Origin: Gnetum montanum
Taxonomy: Eukaryota; Streptophyta; Gnetopsida; Gnetales; Gnetaceae
Reading direction: 5' to 3'
DNA length: 39,127 nt
Assembly: GCA_015680685.1 (NCBI GenBank)
Contig: MNCI01020276.1
Coordinates: 383,085-422,211, forward strand
Part shown: one piece after another, positions 21,618 to 32,490 of the stretch
Layout of the letters: each line of letters starts with the position of its first letter
How positions within the stretch are numbered: position 1 is the stretch's first letter
The notes under the pieces: model-generated
Told to the model about the DNA's origin: nothing
The model's input: only the letters and a program-made list of their open reading frames with translations
Databases searched by the model: none
Position numbers and translations under genes: made by a program

Positions 21618-21844
21618 GTTTGTCAGGTTAAGAGGCAGGACAGTTGATCAGCTGAAAGACATTGTCAAAAGATAAGTTTAGCCTTTTTACTATTTTTAGT
21701 AAAAAATGTAATAAGTGGGATAATCCACTAACATAATTAACTAAAAATTGAAAATGTAGTAGAAAACTATTGTGGAATGGTGAAAACAAGAAAATGAAAA
21801 AGGTGGTTTACCTATTGGATGAAAACATGTGCTATAGTAGGCTA

Positions 21845-22010
21845 GGTGTTGCAGTAGGAATGGTGCTATAGTTGGAATGGTGTTATAGTAGGAATGGTGT
21901 TATAGTAGGAAAGGTGTTGCAGTAGATAGGTGTTACAATAGGAATGGTGTTGTAGTAGAGAAGGGTGTTACAGTAGGAATGGTATTGTAGTAGACGGGTG
22001 TTGTGAAATT
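21845..22010 (+). repeat. Minisatellite of ~20-bp units
   Basis: About eight copies of a GTAGGAATGGTGTTATA-type unit with variants (GTTGCAGTAGATAGGTGTTA, GTATTGTAGTAGACGGGTGT). It lies just upstream of gag of element C in element orientation, within what would be its leader or 5' region. Confidence 0.75.
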
Positions 22011-23000
22011 ACAACAAAACCCAACTCTATTATTACTACTACACCGAGGCCTATGGAAGAAGGTTTGGACAATAGGTGTTGGCTTTAATGGCATAACAGA
22101 ACAACAAAAACATAGTAGATTTGGTATCAGAAAAAGTTTGAAATGAATTAATGGCCAAGAATTTGGATGGAGGCCCTCCTTCCAGCATCAAAAAACTGTT
22201 GCTGCATTTTAATCCTGAATCCCAAGGGCCTTCACAAATGAGATTCAAGGTGCTTTGAAGGTTTGGTAGATCACCCAAGGACTTATGGAAGTATAAACAT
22301 AGGTGCAAATGGAAACATAAATGGTTTTGGAAATGGAAATAGAAATGAAATTGAAAATAAAAATGAAGTAAAAGTTGTAGATCTTAAATGAAAACAAATG
22401 TAGAAATGAAAATGTAAACTAAAACTTTCACAACATGAAATTTTTTTTTAATTAAATAAAAATAAAGAATAAGGTTCATTAAGTATAGATTTTGTGCTAA
22501 GAGCACTAGAAGTTGCTTGCATGAGCTTGAAGTCCATTGAAAAAAGTAGGGTGTGTTCTACGGTAATTTCATGATTTGGTTTCTTCCAAGCTCTAATTTC
22601 TAGCAACATTCTGTTGGTTTTTACTAGGGTCTGCAATGTCGTTATGGAAATGGGTATTCATTTTTTGGTGTATGGAAGCTACATGGGAGTCTTTGTGCCT
22701 AGCATAGTACCAGTTTCTGTTGCCAAAAAGTGAAAATAAGGTTGCAATGGGCTTTGGTGGTTGTGAAAGTTCAGAACTGTTGGAAGGTTGTAGATGCCAA
22801 AAGATTGGAACCCTAATATGGTATTTACATTTGGTACATATAGGGTTGATGTGGCTATTTTTTGATTTATGCACTACTGCCATAATTTTTGATAGATTGG
22901 CATCAATTTGTAGGTGCAATGACTATCAAATCTTAGTGTAGTTATCATTTATAGTAAGCCTGGTATGAACTATAGCCACAAAACCCATCCATTTGTTATA
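22010..23000. other. AT-rich stretch, no recognised gene
   Basis: A-rich words such as GGAAATAGAAATGAAATTGAAAAT (in parts) fill 22310-22440. One minus-strand frame of 108 codons (22919-22593) has no family I recognise and no supporting signal. It may be leader sequence of element C. Confidence 0.35.
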
Positions 23001-23009
23001 AATAGTAAA

Positions 23010-23240
23010 CAAACTTTTGTGACTATGCTAGCACCATTCTTACTATGTTGGCTTTGGTGGACTATGTTGAAGTTGCAAGTACACTAGACCTATAACTACA
23101 CTATCATGCTCTTTTGTTGAAAACTTGGAATGACTATAGTGGCCACTACTAGAAAATGGAAATTCCAATAGTTCCAACATTGCTCTTTTGTTGGCTCTTG
23201 GTGGTGACTACGTTGGCCATTTCTCGTCTACTGTAGCACC
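23010..23240. repeat. Outlying copies of the GACTATG/GTAGTC palindrome words
   Basis: GTGACTATGCTAGCACC, GTGGACTATGTTGAAG, AACTACACT and GGTGGTGACTACGTTGGCC occur within about 200 bases. They are the same words as in the array at 15320-17660, more than 5 kb away. The units are too broken to give a period. Confidence 0.5.
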
Positions 23241-24120
23241 ATGTCTATTGTAGCACAAGTTAGAATTAATGGCTCTAGCATAGCTAGGGATACACCCCTA
23301 TAAAAACTAAAGGAAATGCCAATTTTAGCCATTCCCAACATCTTTTCAACCTTCCCAAGCCCAAATATAGACATGGGGTATCTTTTTCTACTTGGGAAGT
23401 GAGGCAATAACAGCTTTTGAAGCATTTGTTAGCCCCAAAAAGTTGAAATATGCAAGATTGTAGCTCATGGGCTACATATCTCCCATTTACAAGAAATCCT
23501 TGCCTCAAGCTGGAAAATGAAGGGTGCAACATGAATTTTGGTGGTGTCTCACTAGGGTAGTTAATTCGTTCTAGAGGAGGTTAGAACTACCATGAATAAA
23601 TTTTCTCTTCCTAGATGCTTCCATGAAGACTCAACTAGCCTTAAAAGGCTCTATTCACTAATAAATATTTAATATTTGGGCTTTAAATCAAAATTCTCCA
23701 GGTTTTAGAATTGCTAAGCAATAGCTTCTAAAGCTAATATTTGTGCTTTTATAGACTAAATTTGACTCTTCCATTCTATCCAGAAAATTTAAATCTATTG
23801 GAAATGACTCTTGTTTCATTGAAATTAAACATCGAAATCAAATATTATGGTGGTTTGAAATTGAAAAAAATTTCATATTTTTCAAGACTTCTTGATAGGT
23901 TAGGATGAGCATGCTTAACTATGGAATTCTTATTCTAATTACTACCAATCCATAAAATTACTTATTTGATAACTTTCTTCACATTTTCATATTTAATTTT
24001 TTCTACCTAGATTTTTGAATTGTTTAAAAAATTTTCATTAATTAGTAGAAAAATTTCAAAATGTCCTATTAGGTGATGAAAAATTTTTCTATCACTAATA
24101 GGTAGTAGATTTTGGTATCA
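23240..24120. other. AT-rich stretch, nothing recognised
   Basis: Low-complexity AT-rich DNA with no coding frame of interest, no LTR ends and no repeats visible by eye, apart from a short inverted word AAAATTTTTC near 24080. Confidence 0.4.
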
Positions 24121-24275
24121 ATGGTGGCCATTAGCTACTAAGAAAAGTAGCATATTCTAGCACCAACGGTGGCTAGAAGGTTGCATATTTTGATGCCAAT
24201 GGTGGCTAGAAGGCAACATATTCTAATGTTGATGGTATCCAGAATAGGCAACATATTCTCAAACTAACAATGGTC
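24120..24275 (+). repeat. Short tandem repeat of ~34-bp units
   Basis: Three to four copies of a unit with GCATATTCTAGCACCAACGG followed by TGGCTAGAAGG. Starts of the CATATT word are at about 24150, 24184, 24219 and 24252. Confidence 0.6.
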
Positions 24276-24479
24276 AAGATGATGGTAGTGGAGACAAGTG
24301 AGGATGGAAAGGTATTAGGGCACAAATCTTGGTAGGGATAATGGAAAATAAATGGCACAATAGGAGGACACGAGGGCTGTCAATGAGGGTTTCCTTGGTA
24401 GTGGTAATTGCAAACAAGGGTTTCTTTGGTAGTCTTGCTACTAGGTAGTGGATTGGCATATTTGGGTAGTGGCTAGCCA

Positions 24480-25300
24480 CATAAAGGCCATGTCATGGGA
24501 TGGCTAATGATGCCCTGCCACTACAGGGTGCTAAATGTTTTTTAATAAATAAATGTAAAAATGTGTGTTAATTTTTAATAACCAAGATGGTTAACATGAT
24601 GGTTAGGACTTATATTTAAAAACTTGAAAGTCATGAGTTCCATTATAGACCTCAAAAACTTTTTAAATGAAAATTTAAAAAGTTAGACTTATTTTTCTAA
24701 ATTTATATTTTATTAATTTTAATTAATAATAATCTTATTGAGAAACATGATACCTTGTGAATCATGTGTCAAATTTTCATGAAATTGGTACCATTGGACT
24801 CTTAATAGTTCTAGTTTATTAACCTCGTTAATCCTTAAATCAAGAATAATGATCATTAGTGAAAATTAATTAGTAATTAATTACCTATTAACATAAGTTT
24901 TAACTTCACTTTTCTCTAGTTAGCTCCATCTTCAACTATTACTAGGATCTTCAAAAATTCTCTATAATTCATATGAAAAAAGGTCTTTTATCCATCATCT
25001 TTAAATCAACCCTTTTTAGTGTAGTAATTGAAAACATTTCTTGTAGAAACATACAACATGGCTTCTTTGAAGTATTTTGTTTAGGCTTCTTCCATCATTT
25101 GAAGTAACATTGTGTTCATTACTATTATTTTGCATCAAAACAATGTAGTTGAGGTTACTAATCTAGTTTGTAGGTTGTTGAACATTAAGAGCTGAGTATC
25201 GCAAAACTTCTAAGTTGTTAGAGTTACTAGTTTTCCTATTTTTAAAACTTCTTATTGTAGAGATATTATAAGAAAATGATGCAATGCTTATTGTACCTAG
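24480..25300. other. AT-rich stretch without gene
   Basis: Nothing firmly recognised. The piece at about 24585-24650 (TGGTTAGGACTT, then GTCATGAGTTCC) faintly resembles tRNA-type promoter boxes A and B, but it is not convincing as a SINE because no tail or second copy was seen. Confidence 0.35.
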
Positions 25301-27130
25301 GAATGTTCTCTTTTGAGAATGAATTTTGGAAGATTGGTAATTACTTTTTTCATCCTTTAGATGGTTTTAGGTTTCACATTTAGATAGATTCTTTTATACC
25401 TAGCTTGCAATCTATTGAGTTTCAAGCTTTTTGTCAAAGGGAATTATCAGATTATCTTGTTGATTATGCACTTTCTCAAAAGCAATATTATTGAGTTGAT
25501 CTTATGGATAAAATAAATTATGAATTATGTTAGTCCATATACATTAAGTTTTATGGAATTCCTAGTCTTCTCATGTTAATTCCTACTCAATCTATCTTCT
25601 TATTTATGATTGGTCTTTATCATGTTTTTCTAGTTTATACCTTGCCATGAAGCTTGCTACAATCACTAAGAGGAATCCTTAGTAGCCATATACTATATGC
25701 TATGTGTCCTTAATTATGAACTTAATCTTAATTTATGATAATTTAATTAATAGCCTAAATTGTTATAATCCTCATCTATACCTTGATTTTTTTTGAGAAA
25801 GAAAGAATTGTGATGACTTAGATTGAAGATTTTAAAAAAGATCGAAAAGCTCTTACATGGGCCTAGAATCTAGAAGGAAATGATGAGGTATAAAACATTG
25901 ATTTTATTTATACATTTTTCTTGCTAATTGATTATTTTCCTTTACGACATTTATGTGCTAGTGTACTCTAGGCTACAAACCAAGTCACGAGGAGATGCTA
26001 GGAATGAAACTCCAAGAAAGGAGGAGATAGTGGCAATGGAACCTAGATGCAAGGTTTGTTATCAATACATTTCTATTTTATTATACATGTTTTTATATCA
26101 CACCTAATTTTATCAGAAATGATGCATCAAAAAATATTCTCATGGAAAAGGTTCAAGTGATAAATAGAAAGAAAAGGAAAAAGAACTAGAGGTAGATTTA
26201 ACTATCTATTAGTTATCAATTATCAGGATTTTAAATACTTTCCTTCTTAATGTTTCTCACATATTTGTATTGTATATGTTCATGGGTCAAGGGTACTTTA
26301 TCTAAGACTTGAAAAGGAATTCCTCATATAAGTCTAATTCTAAATGAACTACATCCCCACCATTGACATCTCCATAGGTATAGTCTCCATGGGAGATTTT
26401 GGTAAAGGGTTGAATCCTATCTGAGGACCCATAGATCATATGAGTGTTCTATGTTTTTAGATCACTTTCTATTAGTGTAACTTTCTTATTTACCATCAAG
26501 AGATCATCCTATTCCTTAGGACAAATGGTAGTTATTGCAGAGGAAAAACTTGTTCTTCTCCATAGTCTTAGTAATCAAATCACTAAGAATACTCCATACT
26601 CTGTTTGTCAGAAGCTATATCATACAAGGGAGTCTCAATATTATGAATTAAAAAATAACTATAAGTTGGTATAGTCTAGTGATTCATTGGCATTTCACAC
26701 CATCCTTGATAATGCTCTAGAAATTACCAAAAATCTAGATCAAATCTTAGGAGAACTAGAGAGTGCTATTTGGTTGGCCTGACACTTGTTGAATCATGAA
26801 TAAATACTCTAGATTGAAAATAATTATCTTGATATATGTAGTTAATCCTTTTTATTTTTTTCATTAGCTCTTTTTTTATTTACAACCATTATCTTATGTA
26901 TATAGAGGAAGGAGAAAGAATGGCAAAAAGACGTGGCACAATATATCCTTCAAGATAACTTGTTAGAATTATAACTTGAAAAGGCTAACCAAGTGAAGTT
27001 GCTACTAGGAGTAACATAAAATACATTCAACAAATCTATAATTATTTGGTTAGATGTCAAGATGTGCTTGAGAACAATGATGCCAACAAGGAAGAATGGA
27101 TGGCTTAAGCTAAGGTTACTAGGAATATTC
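25300..27130 (+). pseudogene. Decayed coding region with intron-like gaps, unknown protein
   Basis: I do not recognise the product. A frame at 25372-25650 reads through about 93 codons with only a few stops (segments FQAFCQRELSDYLVDYALSQ and FYGIPSLLMLIPTQSIFLF). A piece near 25815-25888 ends GATGAG before GTATAAAACATTG. A basic, Glu-rich open piece (QTKSRGDARNETPRKEEIVA) starts after a TATGTGCTAG end and finishes at GCAAG before GTTTGTTATC. The next piece starts after TTTTATCAG and carries RKKRKK, nuclear-signal-like. A coil-prone piece lies at about 26520-26800 (EKLVLLHSLSNQITKN), then a T-rich gap ending ATGTATATAG, then a piece with EWQKDVAQYILQDNLLEL. The GT...AG borders with T-rich interiors look like plant introns. 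Stops and phase errors show that it is dead. It could be a host gene fragment or a captured gene inside an element. Confidence 0.4.
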
Positions 27131-27299
27131 TTCAACTTTTTAAATTGGATGTTTGATTTTCTCTATGTGTCATCCATATTTACACTTTTTTTCATATCCC
27201 ATCTTCTTGATGTACTTCCTTTTTTATATTAATAAAAGAACTTTAATGATGCTTTTCTCTCTTTTGATCCACATTCAACTCTTGAACCATGGTTTTCTC

Positions 27300-27696
27300 T
27301 AATACAAAATGTGACATCTTGTTTTTAGATATTGATAAATATGATCATTCATAATGTAAAATCATCATATAACATGAAAATAAATTTAGATTAATTGTTA
27401 AAATTGTGGAATAATGGTGAAGAAATATAAAATTGAATGAAAAATAAATAGCTAAACTTTATTAATAAATTTTTTTGGGTACATTGTCAATAGTCTTGAA
27501 TCATCTTCCTATGACACTTAGGATCTTAGAGGCAATCTAGTGCTGGCACTATGGTTAGTCTATTAGACCAAAGGGGTGATTAGTCCCTTCTTGTCCCACT
27601 TCACCCAACTCTCGTCACTTGCCAATCTAGCTTTATAACTCCATGCTAATACAACCTCTAAGCCTAGCATTAGATGTCATAAATTAAATCCATCCC
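27300..27696. repeat. LTR-like block related to 14504-14950, cut by element E
   Basis: Shares TTTATTAATA, CAATCTAG, GATTAGTC, CACTTCACCCA, CACTTGCC, ACTCCATG and CAACCTCTAA in order with the block at 14504-14950. It starts near TGTGACATCTTG (27310) and is interrupted at 27697 by the start of the copia element. No continuation is obvious after the copia element ends at about 30185. Confidence 0.45.
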
Positions 27697-27775
27697 TATG
27701 AAATATATTAATTAGATGTTCCACAAAAGAATTAGTTAGATCTCATTCATAAATATATATTAAATATGAGCAAGG
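27697..27775 (+). repeat. Truncated 5' LTR of element E
   Basis: About 79 bp aligning with 29861-29940: TTAGATGTTCCACAAAAG, then TTAG, TAGATCTCAT, CATAAAT, TATATTAAAT. Similarity stops abruptly near 27775, marking a deletion border. Confidence 0.65.
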
Positions 27776-28165
27776 ATTCATTGGGCTATTTCACAATGAG
27801 CTCTTACTCCTTTTCCCTATGGAGGCCACACTCTTGCTATTTCTTTTTTCCAGCATACTTTCTTCTCTCTTATCTTGGCAATGTCTCTGATTTCCACTAT
27901 CTCATAGGCTACCATGAATTCTTTGGTTGCATCTCTTAGCAGTGTTCTTTCTTTGAGCATTCTTCTCATCCCTCACATTTCATGCTATCATCATTTCTCT
28001 AATAAGCTAGATATAAATTTTCATTGGTGATTGACCTATAGTTAATTTCAAGTGGATGATTCTTGAACCACCTCAAACATGAAACCTTCTACTGATGCTC
28101 TCTTCATCAGTGCTATGGATGTTGAGATTTTTGCCCTACTCATGGAAATGAGGGAAGTAATGATG
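27776..28165. other. Stretch between the LTR stub and the copia reverse transcriptase
   Basis: No recognised domain. It is T/C-rich with no frame matching copia gag, protease or integrase. It may be deletion filler or flanking DNA brought in during truncation. Confidence 0.35.
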
Positions 28166-29800
28166 GTCTTTTGAAATCATCCTTCATTGCCAATGCAATG
28201 CTAGATGAATTTTGGATTGTTGTAATGAAGAATAAGATTCATCAAATCCATAAAAATAATACATGGATTCTTGTGCCATGTCCATCTAGTAAGCTTGTTA
28301 TTAGTTTAACATGAGTATTTAAAATAAAATGAAATTAACATGGTTAGGTGGAAAAATGAAAGGCTTACTTAGTCACCAAATACTATCTCAAATAGTAAGG
28401 ACATGATTTTGAAGAAATATTTGCTCCTATCTCATGGATGGAATCTATACAAATTTTTTTGGTTATTGCTACTCAAGCTAGTCATGCAGTTTATCAATTG
28501 GACATGGCATCTACATTTCTTAATGGTTTCCTTAATGAAGAGGTTTACATGGTGTAGCCACTAGATTTCATTGATGATAATAAGAAAAATTATGTATACA
28601 AGCTTCATAAAGCATTATATGGACTCAAGCAAGCTCCACATGCATGGTATGCACATATTTATGCATTTTTCATGTAAGCAGGCTTTACAAATCTTCAATC
28701 CCAAACAAATATATATAAATAGGTATTTGGTGATGTTGATTACATTTTTGTTTATTTATACATAGATGATTTAATCTAATTTTCATTTGCAACTACATTA
28801 GAAAATAAATTTCTTAATGACATGAAAAATAAATTTGAAATGTTTGATTTGGGGAAGATGTTATATCTTTTGAGCTTTCAAGATGTCCAAAGACAAAAAT
28901 CTATTTTCGTATGACAAATGAAATTTTCCCAATCCTTAATTGAGGAATATGGCATGATTAATTAGAATCCCTCAAATACACCACTCTTCCTTGGAACAAA
29001 ACTTACCAAGGATGACACATCTCCATTTTTCAGTCCTTCATTATACCATTCCCTTGTTGGTAGTCTCATGTATCTTTCCAATACCCATCTAGACATCCAA
29101 TATTTTGTAAATTTTGATTCATGTAAGATTTGGACGAATCATATTGGAAAGCTATGAAGTGAGTTCTATGATACCTAGAAATTACAACAAATTATGGGAT
29201 CACATTTCATCAATATGAAAATTTTAAGATATGGGGATACATTGATGAAAACTGGGGAGGCGAGCTTGAAGATTGTAAATCAACTTTTGGTTTTTGTTTT
29301 TTCTTTTGTCCATTACTTATCTCTTGGGAATAAAAGAAGCAAGATACAATCATCCTCTCAAAATTTAAAGCAAAATATATTGCCTCAAAATATACTACTT
29401 AGGCCATATGGATCCACTCCATTTTTACTAAAATGGGATATACCATGGAAACTCCCATTTGTTTCTATTGGATAGCAGAAGTGCTATTATGATGGAAAAA
29501 AATCCTATTTATCATGGATATCCCAAACACATAGATATCGAGCATCATCATCTTAGAAGCTTAATCTAAAATAACACACTCAACATGGAGAATTATGGGA
29601 TTGAAGCACAAATGGTAGATATTTTTTCCAAACACATAGATATCAAGCATCATCATCTGAGAAGTTATATCCAAGACAAAACACTCAAAATGGAGAATTT
29701 TGGAATTGAAGCACAAATGGAAAATATTTTTACCAAGATTCTAAGCCATGAGAGGTTTGAATTTTTCAAAGACCTCTTTCAAGTAAAACCTATTACAATC
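28165..29800 (+). pseudogene. Ty1/copia reverse transcriptase and RNase H
   Basis: RNA-dependent DNA polymerase of a copia element. The frame gives AMLDEFWIVVMKNKI and NNTWILVP (28190-28275), then FEEIFAPISWMESI, QLDMASTFLNGFLNEEVYM (28495-28552), the signature YKLHKALYGLKQAPHAWY (about 28598-28650), and the catalytic box YIDDLI at 28759-28776, where copia usually has YVDD. Further on come FEMFDLGKM, the LGTKLTKDD connection and SLYHSLVGSLMYLSNTHLDI (about 29040-29100). RNase H follows, ending HIDIEHHHLRS (29529-29561), MENYGIEAQMVDIFSK and IFTKILSHERFEFFKDLF. At least ten stops and some shifts interrupt it. The RNase H C-terminus contains a 105-bp in-frame duplication. Confidence 0.85.
29522..29731 (+). 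repeat. 105-bp direct tandem duplication in RNase H
   Basis: CCAAACACATAGATATC at 29523 recurs at 29628, and TGGAGAATT at 29586 recurs at 29691; both distances are exactly 105 bp, or 35 codons. The duplicated protein segment covers HIDI(E/K)HHHLRS to GIEAQM. The copies differ at several bases (GAG/AAG, TTAGAAG/GAGAAG), so the event is old. Confidence 0.85.
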
Positions 29801-29810
29801 ATGAAATGTG

Positions 29811-29860
29811 GTGGGGGGTGGGGGTGGGGTGGTGTGGGGGCATGGGAGGAGAGGATGGTT
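29811..29860 (+). other. G-rich polypurine-like tract of element E
   Basis: Contains runs of six, five, four and five G (29813-29840) separated by T, T and TGGTGT, directly before the LTR start at 29861. This is the place of the polypurine tract. The four G runs also fit a G-quadruplex pattern. Confidence 0.65.
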
Positions 29861-30185
29861 TGTGGAATATGATGATTAGATGTTCCACAAAAGACTTAGA
29901 TAGATCTCATCCATAAATCTATATTAAATAAGATGAGATCCTATTCATGTAATTCCTCTCTATTTCCATGATTAGCTAATCCCCCATTAAGATCCTTAAA
30001 AGAGATAATAAGGAGCATCCCCATGATTTCCTAGATTCATGGTTATTCTATAAATCTATTATTGGGAGATTAAGGCCTATATAATTGTAGTAGCATATGT
30101 TCATTCATAAGAGAATTTAAGAGATTTTCATAAGAGTGTGCTTGTTCTAACTTAGTTTCCATCCTTAAAGGGGTAAAGTTCTACA
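29861..30185 (+). repeat. 3' LTR of element E
   Basis: Begins TGTGGAATATGATG after the G-rich tract and ends near GTTCTACA. It has a TATA-like CCTATATAATTG (about 30078-30090). About 325 bp. Confidence 0.65.
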
Positions 30186-32490
30186 ACCAATTTTAGACCA
30201 GTTAACATAGCCTTATTATAAAATTCATAAAAAATTCATCTTAGCTACAATTTCAGTGATTCCACCATGAAGGGAATCCAAAAATCATAAAATTTCTAGT
30301 CATCACCATTGTATCCAAAATTATGTAACCATTCTTCACAAAACATAGCTAGAAATAGCAAAATCGTAGCCATCACCATTAACTCCCATTTGCACAGGGT
30401 TAGAAAAAAACTTACCAAAAATTCATTGGAGCTCTAAAAACATTGATTATACCATCATTTGCAAGATTGAATCAAAACTACACATCCATATGTAATATAA
30501 ATTCAAAACCCTAGTTGGTATTTCAGAAAAAGCTCATTAATGTTGATGAAAATCTAAAAAATGGTACAAACCCTAGTTGCACAACTGAATTGAAGTAGCC
30601 ATAAATTAAGTAATATAACTCCAAATTAAATGAAACCAGATCCATTATGAAGCTTAAATAAAATAGTAAAAATAAAAAATATTAAAGTTTCAAAACGTAA
30701 GCCATTTGTTTGATAAAAATTACACAACATAACTTACTTTTTGTACCAAAAAGCATAACAAAACACAAATTTAACATTATTTAGGCAAAGATTACAACCA
30801 AATTAACCTCTACCGATCACAAAACACACCAAAGTAAGGGGGTAGGATGTCATTAGAATTTAATTTTAATGAGTCCTTGGCCCTAGATCTAAGAAAAATG
30901 GCCCCAACATGAGATGTTTAGAAAAAAGAAGCTAAGAAAGAAAGCCTACTTTCAAAAATATTATCTACCAAGGTGAAAACAAAAAATAACCCTAGATCCA
31001 CATGAAAACTACCAAAACATGACATGGGATTTTGTTAAAATTTAAATTTAATTAAACCCCCTTGACTAGATTTGAGAAAAAAAACTTGTTTCTATTTAGA
31101 AAAACACCAAAAAGAACTAGAACACCATAAAAATAGGCAAAGAATGACCTACCTTGGGAATGATGAAGAGGTTTCTTAGATAGAATTGGCCTTGGGAAAG
31201 GTGAAAATATTTTTGGAAACCTCATTTGATGCTTAGATGTTTGGATTCTTGCTAGCTTTCTTCATCATGAAGATCAACGTTGGAAGAAGGCTTGAAATTT
31301 GAAGGGGTTGAAGCTTGAACGCTGGCCAAGAGAAGAAGTGAAGCTTCAACAATGAAAGTTGATGAATTTTGTGACAACTATTGATGGAAAAGCTCTCCTC
31401 TAGTACATTGGTTGATGAAATGGTGATTTTTGATGGGTTTCCACAAGTTTTAATATTAAAAATCCAATAAACCTAATGTTTCCACTCCAAATCGCTAGTT
31501 GCTAATTTGGTGTACAAGAAACTCCACATACACTCAAGTCCAAGGGGGGAAAGTATCCTCCATGTTGGGAGTGAGGAGGGGAAAATAGCAATTACCTTTT
31601 TTTTTTCTTAGTTTTTTAATTTCTAAGTTTATAACCCATGGGTCCCACCCTGCTCTCTCACACATGGTGTTTTTTGGGTTATTAACTATATCAATGTTGG
31701 GGTTTTGACACTTTCAACACATAGAACCATACCTAGGGCTTAACCCCCATGCATCCACATAGTGGGTACTATACTCAATGTGGATGCATGTCTTCCAACT
31801 CTCAAAACCATAAAAAAAACTAACTTTCTTACCATCTTTGGTAGTTGCAACTTGCATCATCCAACCTTGGGCTCTAAAAGGGGGATCAAAATTTTTTAAA
31901 AATAGTCACCCTGGGTGTTCACACTAGCTTATCCTTCCACCACCCCCACCCCTGCCCCCCAAACCTACAAGGGGCTCAATGTGAAAAAAAGGGGGATAAC
32001 CACCATTCATATCCCCCCCACTACCCATCAAACCTATATTTGATCCCCAAAGGGGGCCCACATAACCTAGAATCTATCCAATCACTCTCAACAACCCCTA
32101 AACCTTGGAAAACCTAGTCAAAACTAGTCAAAACCTTTCAATTTCATGGTTCCACATTGGGGGAGGCCTCATCCAAGATGTACACCTTGGCCCTACCATG
32201 GATGGATGGGAGGTGTCATAAAATTCCATAAATTGACTACCTAGTTATGATATTTGACCTCTATACTTCTATATAGCCTCTAATAGCCTATTTTTTGTAC
32301 TAGAACAAGACAATTTGCAACCTTATATCATACCCTGCATTGGTGAATCCTCCCTCCATGTTATTTGGTGTGGGGCCAACATGGGGGTTTATGGGTTATA
32401 ACATAAAAATCATTTTCCCAACCTCTAGTAACCATAGTTTTTTGCATTAACAACCATGGTGCCCCTCCATGACCTTCAGTGGTTGAAAAC
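30186..32490. other. AT-rich region before the hairpin-core array
   Basis: No coding frame of interest. A loose repeat of about 176 bp is visible: GATGTCATTAGAATTTAATT with GATCTAAGAAAAA near 30847 resembles GGGATTTTGTTAAAATTTAAA with GATTTGAGAAAAA near 31025. The piece 31160-31480 is richer in GAAG words. It could be the 5' part or leader of element D; no primer site was found. Confidence 0.35.

Larger units (their letters stand above)
14950..22000 (-). mobile_element. Element C: Tat-like Ty3/gypsy remnant with gag and protease but no pol
   Basis: On the minus strand: gag (ATG at 21617), protease (about 18700-18440), a cluster of ~29-bp repeats (18000-17875), a long array of ~189-bp units (17640-15300) and possibly an LTR at 14950-14504. 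There is no reverse transcriptase, RNase H or integrase between protease and the 3' repeats. Boundaries are approximate, because neither a primer site nor a target duplication was found. The gag knuckle region and the protease style are those of Tat elements. Confidence 0.6.
27697..30185 (+). mobile_element. Element E: truncated Ty1/copia retrotransposon
   Basis: Flanked by direct repeats: the start of its LTR (TGTTCCACAAAAGA, CTTAGATAGATCTCAT type) is at 27697-27775 and again at 29861. The left copy retains only about 75-80 bp; the right copy is about 325 bp. Between them only reverse transcriptase and RNase H survive, so gag, protease and integrase have been deleted. No target-site duplication is evident (flanks ATCCC and ACCAA). 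Confidence 0.75.

Noticed and set aside
22121-22130. TGGTATCAGA on the plus strand, like a tRNA-Met primer binding site of copia elements
   Set aside because: No LTR end precedes it, it lies more than 5 kb before the copia remnant, and ten bases can occur by chance.
22593-22919. 108-codon minus-strand open frame
   Set aside because: No recognisable motif, no homologous copy in the window, and AT-rich DNA with few stops gives such frames by chance.
24585-24650. tRNA-like A and B box words suggesting a SINE
   Set aside because: The boxes fit poorly, and no A/T tail, target duplication or second copy was seen.
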